A stretch of DNA of 13,389 nucleotides, from positions 1 to 13,389 of the forward strand of contig CAADSP010000078.1 of NCBI GenBank assembly GCA_900751755.1. Reading direction: 5' to 3'. The notes beneath the pieces were generated by a model that did no database searches, had not been told where the DNA came from, and saw only the letters and a program-made list of their open reading frames with translations. Shown piece by piece: positions 6,373 through 13,295 of the stretch (the stretch's first letter is position 1; the number at the start of each line of letters is the position of its first letter). The position numbers and the translations under genes are program-made. Origin of the DNA: an uncultured Collinsella sp. (GTDB lineage Bacteria > Actinomycetota > Coriobacteriia > Coriobacteriales > Coriobacteriaceae).

Positions 6373-6480
6373 GCCCCCTCTATGCCCTTTATAAGTTGCG
6401 GTGAAATAGGGACTGAATTTGGGGTTGAATCGTTTAAACAGTCCCTATTTCACCGCAACTTATGGGAGGGATAGAAAAAA
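6373..6480. repeat. Second inverted-repeat element with perfect 24-bp arms
   Basis: Bases 6391-6414 (begins ATAAGTTGCGGTGAAAT) are the exact reverse complement of 6440-6463. The 25-base centre contains the palindrome GTTTAAAC (6432-6439). Outside the perfect arms, CTCTAT-GCCC-TTT on the left matches TTCTAT-CCC-TCCC on the right strand read in reverse, so a longer repeat of about 40 bp has decayed at its ends. The element abuts the fruA terminator. With the 150-bp palindrome it fills most of the 547 bases between fruA and ptsH; I see no gene there. Confidence 0.75.
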
Positions 6481-6510
6481 GGCGGAGGCCCTGGAGAGGG
6501 ACTCCGCCTT
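6475..6510 (-). terminator. Rho-independent terminator of fruA
   Basis: AAGGCGGAG (6479-6487) pairs with CTCCGCCTT (6502-6510). Then come a G-A mismatch and an inner CCCT/AGGG stem (6489-6492 with 6497-6500) with a 4-base loop. On the minus strand six T follow. It lies 36 bases after the fruA stop. The build, with an outer stem, one mismatch and a 4-bp inner stem, is the same as in the ptsH terminator. Confidence 0.92.
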
Positions 6511-6546
6511 ATATACAGGGGGCGATGGAATTCGCGTGTTGCGGGA

Positions 6547-8550
6547 TTAGACCAGACGGGCGTTGATCGTCTTGGCGATCTCGGCGGCGTCGGTGGAACC
6601 CTTGACGGTGGCACGGAAGTCCTCGTCCATGAGCGCCTCGGCGACCTTAGACAGGATCTTGAGGTGCGTGGTGCCAGCCTGAGCGCCCGGAATGAGCAGG
6701 GCGATGGCAACGTTGACGGGAGCGCCGTCCATGGTGTCCCAACCGGTCACGCCAGAGTCGTCCTTGACGACGATAACGGCAGCCTCGGTAATGGCGTCGG
6801 ACTTGGCATGCGGAATAGCGAAGCCCTCCATCATGCCCGTGGTGCCCTCGGCCTCGCGAGCCAGGAAGGCGTTCATGACGGCATCGGCGTCGCCGGCGAT
6901 ACCGGCCTTGACGGCTTGGTTGGAAACGAAGCTCAGAGCCTCGTCACGAGAAGCGAAGTCCTCGGCGACAAAGACATTCTCGACCTTCACGAAGTCGGCA
7001 GCCTCGGCCTTGGGAGCCTCGACGGCAGCGGCTTTGGGGGCCTCAACGGGCTTGGCTGCAGGAGCGGCCTTCTGGTTCTTCTCGAAGTCGTACTTCTTGA
7101 AGGCCACGAACAGGATGCCACCGACCACAGCGCCGATGAGGATCGCGAGGACCCAAAGCGGACCGTTCTCGACAACGGGCAGGACCAGGAAGCCACCGTG
7201 AGGCGCCGGATCGTGAACGTTGAACATAATGGTCAGGATCGAAGCGATAGAGGAACCGAGCATCATGATGGGCATGACGGGCCAGATGTTCTTGGTCATG
7301 AACGGAATGGCGCCCTCGGTGATGTGGGTGCAACCAAGGATGAGGTTGACGATACCGGCGTCATGATCCTCCTGGCTGAAGTACTTCTTGCCGACAACGA
7401 CGGCGAAGGTGGTGATCAGCGGCGGAACGATGCAAGCGGCGGAGACGGCAGCCATGAAGTTGGTGCCGAAGTTGTAGGTCTCGGTGCCGACGCCAGCTTC
7501 GAGAGCGGTACCGAGCAGGAAGGTGCCAGTAGCGTAAGCAGCCTTGTTGACCGGGCCGCCCATATCAAAGGCGCACATGCAGCCGATGGCCAGGCCAAGG
7601 ATCACCGGACCGGAGTTACCGAGGCTCTGCAGGAAATCCATCATGCCCTGGTTAATGGCAGCCATGGGGCCGGAAATACCGAGCATGACCAGGCCGACGA
7701 TGGCGGTAGAGCAAAGCGGATACAGGAAGATTGCCTTCAGGCCATTAAGGCTCGCGGGAATTTTAGAGAAAACCTTCTCGAGCAGCAGGATGACATAGCC
7801 AGCGAGGAAGCCGCCGACGATGCCGCCCAGGAAGCCGAAGCCCACACCCGAGCCTCCAGCGTCGATCATGCCGGTATCGGCGTTGATGGGAAGACCCTGG
7901 ATGGCAATCATACCGGCAACAAAGCCGGGGACGAGCGCCGGGCGCTTGCCGATAGACTCGGCGATGTAGGCGGAGAGCACCGGAACCATGAGATTCATGG
8001 CGATACCGCCGATAATCTTGAGCATCGCGGCAAAGCTGTTGTAGTCGGCAGCCGTCGAATCAAAGGACGTGATGCCCCACAGGAACGAAATGGCGGTCAG
8101 AACACCACCGGCAACGACGAAGACCAGCATGTGGCTGACGCCGTTCATGAGGTGCTTGTAGATGACGTGACCGATGGACTCCTTCTCCTCGACCTCGTCC
8201 TCGACATCGGCGGCAGTGGCAACCGTGTCGTCGCCCTTGGCGGCGAGCGCGCGGTCGATCAGCTTTCCGGCGGCCTCGACGGACAGGGCCTTGGAAACAC
8301 CGACGGAAACCATGGGCTTGCCGGCGAAACGCTCAGCCTGGACATCCTTATCGGCTGCGACGACGACGGCCTTGGCACCAGCGATCTCACTCTTGGTGAG
8401 CTCGTTCTCGACACCGACCTGGCCATGTGTCTCGACCTTAATGGTCAGACCACGCTCGGCAGCTGCCTTCTCCAGCGCCTCCTTCGCCATGAAGGTGTGC
8501 GCAATGCCGGTCGGGCAACCGGTCGCGGCGATGATGTCAAACTTAGCCAT
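6547..8550 (-). CDS. fruA: PTS fructose-family transporter, EIIBCA
   Basis: This 667-residue membrane permease takes up and phosphorylates a hexose, probably fructose to fructose-1-phosphate. The order is B-C-A. EIIB (1-105) has the phospho-Cys12 in AATGCPTGIAHT. EIIC (about 130-485) has many hydrophobic segments, MGGPVNKAAYA (330-340) and the substrate signature ITEGAIPF (410-417). An Ala/Pro/Lys-rich linker (491-519) follows. EIIA (520-667) has the phospho-His581 in EGFAIPHAKSD. The ATG at 8550 follows a perfect AAGGAGG with 5 bases between; the upstream extension in frame reads through leader hairpins and is not credible. The gene is divergent from an RpiR-type regulator. Mannose-family or mannosylglycerate substrates are alternatives, but the FruK-like genes favour fructose. 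Confidence 0.93.
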   Translation of the reverse strand: MAKFDIIAATGCPTGIAHTFMAKEALEKAAAERGLTIKVETHGQVGVENELTKSEIAGAKAVVVAADKDVQAERFAGKPMVSVGVSKALSVEAAGKLIDRALAAKGDDTVATAADVEDEVEEKESIGHVIYKHLMNGVSHMLVFVVAGGVLTAISFLWGITSFDSTAADYNSFAAMLKIIGGIAMNLMVPVLSAYIAESIGKRPALVPGFVAGMIAIQGLPINADTGMIDAGGSGVGFGFLGGIVGGFLAGYVILLLEKVFSKIPASLNGLKAIFLYPLCSTAIVGLVMLGISGPMAAINQGMMDFLQSLGNSGPVILGLAIGCMCAFDMGGPVNKAAYATGTFLLGTALEAGVGTETYNFGTNFMAAVSAACIVPPLITTFAVVVGKKYFSQEDHDAGIVNLILGCTHITEGAIPFMTKNIWPVMPIMMLGSSIASILTIMFNVHDPAPHGGFLVLPVVENGPLWVLAILIGAVVGGILFVAFKKYDFEKNQKAAPAAKPVEAPKAAAVEAPKAEAADFVKVENVFVAEDFASRDEALSFVSNQAVKAGIAGDADAVMNAFLAREAEGTTGMMEGFAIPHAKSDAITEAAVIVVKDDSGVTGWDTMDGAPVNVAIALLIPGAQAGTTHLKILSKVAEALMDEDFRATVKGSTDAAEIAKTINARLV

Positions 8551-8571
8551 GTGTCCCTCCTTCTTGAGTAC

Positions 8572-8612
8572 AGCGCCCGCGGGCGCTCCCCTACACGCGC
8601 TTCGATGCGCGT
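8572..8612 (-). promoter_or_regulatory. Paired hairpins in the fruA 5' leader
   Basis: AGCGCCCGCGGGCGCT (8572-8587) is a perfect 16-base palindrome. Next to it ACGCGC (8595-8600) pairs with GCGCGT (8607-8612) around a 6-base loop. Both would lie in the leader, 20-60 bases before the fruA start codon. On the plus strand the second hairpin is followed by TTTTT, so it could also stop antisense transcripts before the regulator gene. Confidence 0.45.
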
Positions 8613-8677
8613 TTTTCCACAACTGAAAGATACCAACCTACCGTCCGCGTGAGAAGAGCTAAGGTGCAAATCTCCGG

Positions 8678-8715
8678 TGAAAGGTTCTTTCATAACCGTA
8701 AACGGTAAGTGAAAG
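8678..8715. promoter_or_regulatory. Probable operator: overlapping TGAAAG palindromes
   Basis: TGAAAG (8678-8683), a 3-base spacer, and CTTTCA (8687-8692) form a perfect palindrome. CTTTCA (8687-8692) also pairs with TGAAAG (8710-8715), framing an inner perfect ACCGT-AA-ACGGT (8695-8706). A further TGAAAG lies at 8624-8629. The site begins at the fruA -10 box and covers its start site, where a repressor would block transcription. The adjacent divergent RpiR-type regulator is the natural candidate ligand-responsive protein; this link is inferred. Confidence 0.55.
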
Positions 8716-8741
8716 TTTACCATCAACACTTGAAACGGCAA
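8714..8741 (-). promoter_or_regulatory. Candidate fruA promoter with extended -10
   Basis: On the minus strand TTGCCG (8736-8741) and TAAACT (8714-8719) are separated by 16 bases. The -10 is preceded by TGG, an extended -10 arrangement. Each hexamer matches the consensus at 4 of 6 positions. It would give a leader of about 157 bases that contains the TGAAAG palindromes and two hairpins. Confidence 0.45.
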
Positions 8742-8768
8742 GGTGTATCTTGTAATTGAAAATGCCCG

Positions 8769-8774
8769 TATACT
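8769..8774 (+). promoter_or_regulatory. Candidate -10 box for the RpiR-type regulator
   Basis: TATACT on the plus strand lies 48 bases before the regulator start codon. No good -35 is present at 16-18 bases (TATCTT at 17). If used, transcription would begin just after the in-frame ATG at 8775, which supports the downstream start at 8823. Confidence 0.35.
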
Positions 8775-8822
8775 ATGGCATTGCGAATCAAATTAGATTT
8801 TCATGCCAACCAGGAGCCATCC

Positions 8823-9680
8823 ATGACCGATAGTAGCAAGAGCGCACTTTCCCTCATTAGCACCCATCAGGGATACAGCGAGTCCGAGCAGCGCATTGTC
8901 GACTATATATTGGAGCACCAGTCCGAGGCGCCACGCCTCACGGCCGCTCAGCTCTCGCGCGCCGCCGCCACGTCCGAGGCGACCGTTTCGCGCTTTTGCC
9001 GCAAGCTTGGCTTTGGTAGCTTCCGCAGCTTTCAGTTTTCGTTGGCGAGGGATTTGGAAAGCCAGCGTAACGAGGGCCTGACTGACGAGGTCTCACTCGA
9101 CAATATGGAGCAGAGCCTCAAGAACATCCTGGCTGCCAAGGTGAGCGAGCTTAATGCGACCATCGACGGCATTGATCACGACACGTTGGCCGCAGTTGTA
9201 CACGCGCTTAAGAATGCCGGCGTTATTGAGTTCGCCGCCGTGGGCAATACAAACGCGGTCGCGCTCGACGCGACATTTAAGTTTTCGCAGCTGGGCCTGC
9301 GCTGCATGACGAGTACCATTAGCGAGACATCAATCGGCTTTGCGCTCACGTTGCGCCCGGGTGACGTCATCGTGCTAATCTCAAACTCCGGCAAATCGCG
9401 CCGACTGAATCGCATGGCAAAAGCGGCTCGCGACTGCGGCGCAACCGTGGTCGTCATCAGCAGCGACAGCAAGTCTCCACTCGCGCGCCTGGCAGACTAC
9501 ACTTTTAATACCGTCAACCACGAAGCACTACTGACAACGGGCGACTTCGCGTTCTCCAAGATGAGCGCCACGATGATCATCGAGGTCATCTACAACTTCC
9601 TGCTGCCCGAAATCGAAGACGCCCGCGAGCATATCAGCTACTACGAAGAGCTCATCCAGCCGGATAAAGTCGTTGAGTAA
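8823..9680 (+). CDS. RpiR/MurR family transcriptional regulator
   Basis: This 285-residue DNA-binding regulator has an N-terminal helix-turn-helix domain of the RpiR type (about 1-80; recognition region AAQLSRAAATSEATVSRFCRK starts at 41, ending near 61). The C-terminal SIS sugar-phosphate-binding domain (about 105-265) has the phosphosugar loop ISNSGKSRR (186-194). Family members sense sugar phosphates and repress or activate nearby uptake and catabolic genes. Its divergent position next to fruA suggests it senses fructose-1-phosphate or a related hexose phosphate and controls fruA through the TGAAAG palindromes; this is inference. The ATG at 8823 has AGGAG (8812-8816) 6 bases upstream. The ATG at 8775 lacks a ribosome site and lies in the promoter candidate. 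It is the only plus-strand gene in the window. Confidence 0.9.
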   Translation: MTDSSKSALSLISTHQGYSESEQRIVDYILEHQSEAPRLTAAQLSRAAATSEATVSRFCRKLGFGSFRSFQFSLARDLESQRNEGLTDEVSLDNMEQSLKNILAAKVSELNATIDGIDHDTLAAVVHALKNAGVIEFAAVGNTNAVALDATFKFSQLGLRCMTSTISETSIGFALTLRPGDVIVLISNSGKSRRLNRMAKAARDCGATVVVISSDSKSPLARLADYTFNTVNHEALLTTGDFAFSKMSATMIIEVIYNFLLPEIEDAREHISYYEELIQPDKVVE

Positions 9681-9688
9681 AACGCGTA

Positions 9689-9721
9689 GTGGGACAAAAA
9701 TTTCAGTCGATTTTGTCCCAC
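9689..9721. terminator. Inverted repeat between convergent genes, possible bidirectional terminator
   Basis: GTGGGACAAAA (9689-9699) and TTTTGTCCCAC (9711-9721) form a perfect 11-bp stem with an 11-base loop, midway between the ends of the regulator gene and recN. The A and T runs are inside the stem rather than after it, so it is not a textbook terminator on either strand. Its place between convergent genes still favours that role. Confidence 0.5.
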
Positions 9722-9739
9722 CAACACCGCTGATACGAC

Positions 9740-11368
9740 CTAACCTCGAGCTTCTTCGAGCATCTGCTTTGCGTGGGCCAAGCTTGCCTCGGACTGATCG
9801 CCGCTCAGCATGCGGGCGATCTCGGCGGTACGCGCTTCGCCGGTTACCTCGTCCAAATGCGTCTGGGGAACATCGCCCGGTTCCTTGCTGACGACATAAT
9901 GCTTGTCGGCCATGACGGCAACCTGCGCCAAGTGGGTTACGACAATCACCTGATGCGTAGCGGCGAGATCTGTCAGCACGCCCGCGAGCGCACGCGCCGT
10001 GGAACCACCGACGCCAACATCGACCTCGTCAAACACCAGCGTATCGACACCGTCCGCGTTACCGAGGACAACCTTACTTGCCAACATGACGCGGCTGAGC
10101 TCGCCGCCCGACGCAATGCGGCGCAGGGGACGTGGAGTCAAACCGGCACCGCTGCGGTATAGCAGCTCGTAGCTCGAAGGACCAACGGGCGTCCACTCAG
10201 CACGGGGAAGATCGCGCGACTCCCAGACGAGCTCGGCGCTGCCCATCTCCAGGCGAGCCATCTGGCGGCAGACCTCGTGGCAGAAGCGAGGGGCCGCCGT
10301 ATTACGGGCGCGCTTAAGTGCCTTGGCAGCGGCAAACAACTCGCGCTCGGCGCTCCCGAGTGCCTCACGCGCCTTTTTGATCTGCTCATCGCCATCATCG
10401 ACCAGAGACAGCAGTTCTTGCGAGCGATCGCGCATGGCAAAAACATCGTCCATGGTGGGACCCCACTGACGCAACAGGCCCTTGAGGTCGGAATACCGCT
10501 CACGCATGCGAGCGAGCTCGCGCGGGTCGAAGGCGACGCCATCGCGATAGGCACGAAGCTCGTTCGCGCAATCCTCAAGTGAGATACAGGCATCCGAAAG
10601 CGCATCGGCAATGTCGCCGAGTTTGCGATCGACGGTAGCCATGCGGGAAAGCTCTGCCACGGCGCTGTTCATGGCATCGAGCGCTCCCCCTTCAGAGGCA
10701 AGCGATGCATGGGCATCGTTAGCCGTGGCAACCAGTACCTCGGCATGTTCGGAGCGCGGCAGCAGTTCCTCGAGTTCCTCATACTCGCCCGGCTTGGGGT
10801 CGACCTCGCCGATGCGCTCGAGGGCAAAACGCGCTTCCTCGACGCGACTCCCCTGCGCACGCGAGGCTTCCTCCACACGGCGAAGCTCCTTGGCGGCGGC
10901 ACGCGAAGCCTTAAAGCAAGTGCGATACTTCTCGAGCGCCTCAAGCGCCGCGCGCCCAGCCCAAGCATCGACCATGGCAACATGGTGCGCCGGGTCGAGC
11001 AGGCGCTGATGTTCATGCTGGCCGCAAAGATCCATCATCACGCCAACGCGCTCCGAAAGCTCGCGCACACTGGCGATGCGGCCGTCAATCTTCACGCGGC
11101 TGCGGCCCTCGGCAGAAAGGCTACGCTGGACCGTGAAACCCTCCGTGTCGTGCGGCCCGTCGAAGAGTCGTGCCTCGACGCTCGCGAGCGCCTCGCCCTC
11201 GCGCACCGTCGACGAATCCGCGCGCTCGCCCAAAATAAGCTTGAGGGCCGAGAGCAGCGCGGTCTTGCCGGCGCCGGTTTCTCCGGTCAGAACCGTTAGG
11301 CCCGCGCTCGGAACCAGCGACGCCTCGCGAATGAGTGCAATGTTAGAAACCTGCAGCTCATCGATCAT
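9740..11368 (-). CDS. recN: DNA repair protein RecN
   Basis: This 542-residue SMC-like ATPase acts in the nucleoid in recombinational repair of double-strand breaks. Walker A is GETGAGKT (29-36). The conserved CGQHEHQRLL is at 115-124. The middle (about 150-355) is rich in Glu, Arg and Ala and predicted to be coiled coil. The ABC signature ASGGELSRVMLA is at 419-430, Walker B TLVFDEVD at 443-450, and the switch His at 479 (VTHLAQVA). Length is normal for the family. The start codon overlaps the end of nadK by 11 bases and a GGAG lies just upstream inside nadK, implying coupled translation. It is the last gene of the right-hand operon and faces the regulator gene across a short hairpin-bearing gap. 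Confidence 0.96.
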   Translation of the reverse strand: MIDELQVSNIALIREASLVPSAGLTVLTGETGAGKTALLSALKLILGERADSSTVREGEALASVEARLFDGPHDTEGFTVQRSLSAEGRSRVKIDGRIASVRELSERVGVMMDLCGQHEHQRLLDPAHHVAMVDAWAGRAALEALEKYRTCFKASRAAAKELRRVEEASRAQGSRVEEARFALERIGEVDPKPGEYEELEELLPRSEHAEVLVATANDAHASLASEGGALDAMNSAVAELSRMATVDRKLGDIADALSDACISLEDCANELRAYRDGVAFDPRELARMRERYSDLKGLLRQWGPTMDDVFAMRDRSQELLSLVDDGDEQIKKAREALGSAERELFAAAKALKRARNTAAPRFCHEVCRQMARLEMGSAELVWESRDLPRAEWTPVGPSSYELLYRSGAGLTPRPLRRIASGGELSRVMLASKVVLGNADGVDTLVFDEVDVGVGGSTARALAGVLTDLAATHQVIVVTHLAQVAVMADKHYVVSKEPGDVPQTHLDEVTGEARTAEIARMLSGDQSEASLAHAKQMLEEARG

Positions 11369-12218
11369 GACGGACTCCGTAGAAAACGCGGCTCACCGAG
11401 TTATAGAAGCTCTCGGGGCCATAATCGAGGAGCAGCACATCTCCGGGCCCGCGGCGCACAGCCACGCTCTCAACGGTGCCGTCGCAGGTAATAAACTGTC
11501 CATCGATAGCAATCGCCGGAACACTCGGACGGTCATCAGACATAAAGATCTCGACGACATCACTCGGCGAAGTCAAAAAGGCACGAGCCTGAATGGTGTG
11601 CGGCGCAATGGGTACGCAGACCATGCCCGTATAGTCGGGGCTCACGATGGGGCCGCCTGCGGATAGTGCATAGCCAGTGGAGCCGGTCGCCGTGGACACG
11701 ACCACGCCGTCGCCACGTAGGCGATCGATATGGTGGCCGGACACCGTGATGTCAAACTCGACCATATCGGACAGGGGGCCGCGGGTAAGCGCCATGTCGT
11801 TGAGGGCGAACGTGCGCACGACATCCTTCGTACCGTCTTCGCGCACGGACACGATATCCGCAGCGATGGTGGCGCGACGGCTCACATGAAGCTCGCCGGA
11901 CAGGGCGTCGCTTACGACCTGCAGAATGTCGCGCTCCTCGGGACTCGCAGCAGTTAAAAAGCCCAGGTGACCATAGGAAAGACCGAGGATAGGAATCTCG
12001 CGATGGTTGAGGATGCGGGCAGCGCGCAGCAACGTACCGTCGCCGCCGAGCGTAATGACCAGATCGGAGCCGTCAATATCAGGCGTGCTCTGAATCTTGG
12101 ATCGCTGGTCGGCAGCCCATGCGACCTCATAGCCCTGGCGCGTCAGCCAAAGCTCGAGCATCAGGCCGCTCTCGACCGCCTCTTGCTTGTAGTAATTGGG
12201 AACCAGAAAGACCTTCAT
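11358..12218 (-). CDS. nadK: NAD kinase
   Basis: This 286-residue cytosolic enzyme phosphorylates NAD to NADP with ATP or polyphosphate. The family hallmark GGDGT is at 58-62, with Asp60 as the catalytic residue. The nucleotide-binding motif follows as LND at 139-141, where many homologues have NE. TATGSTGYALSAGGP is at 176-190, the conserved Ser/Thr/Gly-rich substrate loop. PHTIQARAF and AIDGQ near the C-terminus also fit. The ATG overlaps the tlyA stop in the sequence ATGA. The order tlyA-nadK-recN is a conserved arrangement in actinobacteria. Nothing suggests it is damaged. Confidence 0.96.
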   Translation of the reverse strand: MKVFLVPNYYKQEAVESGLMLELWLTRQGYEVAWAADQRSKIQSTPDIDGSDLVITLGGDGTLLRAARILNHREIPILGLSYGHLGFLTAASPEERDILQVVSDALSGELHVSRRATIAADIVSVREDGTKDVVRTFALNDMALTRGPLSDMVEFDITVSGHHIDRLRGDGVVVSTATGSTGYALSAGGPIVSPDYTGMVCVPIAPHTIQARAFLTSPSDVVEIFMSDDRPSVPAIAIDGQFITCDGTVESVAVRRGPGDVLLLDYGPESFYNSVSRVFYGVRHDR

Positions 12219-13018
12219 AGCGTTGCAGCTTTCTCGCTCAAAACCGATACCTGGGATTGCAGCTCGTCGTCGGTGCGTTCACCGGGGGCGAACCTCGTGC
12301 CGTACAGGAAAAACTCAACGTTGCCCTTGGCACCATGAATGGGTGACACGCACACATCGACCGGGAACAGGCCCTTAGCTGCAAAGAGATCAATCGCCGC
12401 CACAAGCGTATCACGGCGGACGGCGGGGTCGGTCACGATGCCGCCCTCGCCCACCAGCGCCGCCGGAGCCTCAAACTGCGGCTTTACGAGCGTGCAGAAT
12501 GCACCCGTAGGAGCCAGGCACGCCAGCACCGCATCGATAATGTTCGCGATGCTGGTAAACGAGACATCACACACAGCCAGGTCGATGGCGCCGGCATAGC
12601 CGAGCTCAGGCAGCTGCGTCACGTTTGTGCGCTCATGCAGCGTTACGCGATCGTCCTGACGCAACGACCAATCGAACTGGGCGCGACCCACGTCCACCGA
12701 GACAACGGTCGCAGCCCCGCGCTTGAGCAGACAATCGGTAAAGCCGCCGGTAGAGCAGCCCACATCCAGACAGGCAAGGCCCGTCGGATTGATGTCAAAC
12801 GCATCAAGCGCGCCTTCGAGCTTAAGACCGCCGCGGCCAACATAGGGAATGCGCCCCTTCACATGCAGCGGCAGCCCCGGGATCACCTTAAGGCCCGGCG
12901 AAGTCAAGCGCTCACCGCCACTCGAGACCAAGCCGGCCATAAGAGTGCGAAGGGCATCCGCGCGATCGGCGCAGATGCCCTGTGAAATCAGTTCGTCATC
13001 AAGACGCACGCGTTTCAT
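12215..13018 (-). CDS. tlyA: TlyA family rRNA 2'-O-methyltransferase
   Basis: This 267-residue protein has an N-terminal S4-like RNA-binding domain (about 1-60, MKRVRLDDELISQG) and a Rossmann methyltransferase domain. The SAM motif is LDVGCSTGGFTDCLL (84-98). Candidate K-D-K-E catalytic residues of the RrmJ-like fold are Lys66 (GRGGLKL), Asp151 (CDVSF), Lys179 (LVKPQFE) and Glu235 (GNVEF). In mycobacteria TlyA 2'-O-methylates 16S and 23S rRNA cytidines and affects capreomycin sensitivity; the older label hemolysin is probably misleading. The start is uncertain: ATG at 13018 gives the usual MKxxRLD N-terminus, and ATG at 13027 is an alternative; neither has a strong ribosome site. It overlaps nadK by 4 bases. 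Confidence 0.93.
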   Translation of the reverse strand: MKRVRLDDELISQGICADRADALRTLMAGLVSSGGERLTSPGLKVIPGLPLHVKGRIPYVGRGGLKLEGALDAFDINPTGLACLDVGCSTGGFTDCLLKRGAATVVSVDVGRAQFDWSLRQDDRVTLHERTNVTQLPELGYAGAIDLAVCDVSFTSIANIIDAVLACLAPTGAFCTLVKPQFEAPAALVGEGGIVTDPAVRRDTLVAAIDLFAAKGLFPVDVCVSPIHGAKGNVEFFLYGTRFAPGERTDDELQSQVSVLSEKAATL

Positions 13019-13053
13019 GAATGCCATCAACCATTCGTATCCGGAGATGCGGC

Positions 13054-13293
13054 CTAGCTATCCTGGGATTCGTTTGCCGCATCCTCATCGTATTCCTGCT
13101 CGAGCTTGTCGGCCTCACGCGGCGTCAACTCAAACTTGTCGACCATATCGACCGCGCGGGAGCCAAGCTCAATCGCTTCGTCAAACAGATCGAGTGAACG
13201 CTCCAAGGACGTATCCTTGGAGCGAACGGTAGCGATGATCTGATCCAGACGGTCCGAGATCTCGTCGAAGTTGCGGACGGAACCCTCTGGCAT
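13054..13293 (-). CDS. xseB: Exodeoxyribonuclease VII small subunit
   Basis: This 79-residue protein is the small partner of XseA in exonuclease VII, which degrades single-stranded DNA from both ends. The helical hairpin pattern NFDEISDRLDQII (8-20), then TSLERSLDLFDEAIELG (28-44), matches the conserved XseB layout (FExxxxRLExI, then LExxLxLFExGxxL). An acidic C-terminal tail (EQEYDEDAANE) follows. The ATG at 13293 has AGGAGT upstream, overlapping the end of the preceding frame, whose stop is only 2 bases away. tlyA starts 35 bases downstream. The size is typical for the family. Confidence 0.9.
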   Translation of the reverse strand: MPEGSVRNFDEISDRLDQIIATVRSKDTSLERSLDLFDEAIELGSRAVDMVDKFELTPREADKLEQEYDEDAANESQDS

Positions 13294-13295
13294 GG

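Noticed and set aside
8551..8622. N-terminal extension of fruA by 24 residues
   Set aside because: It would be translated from leader hairpins and includes the AAGGAGG that serves the start at 8550.
6664..8652. Plus-strand open frame of 662 codons opposite fruA
   Set aside because: Same reason: antisense shadow with biased composition and no motif, while fruA carries all PTS signatures.
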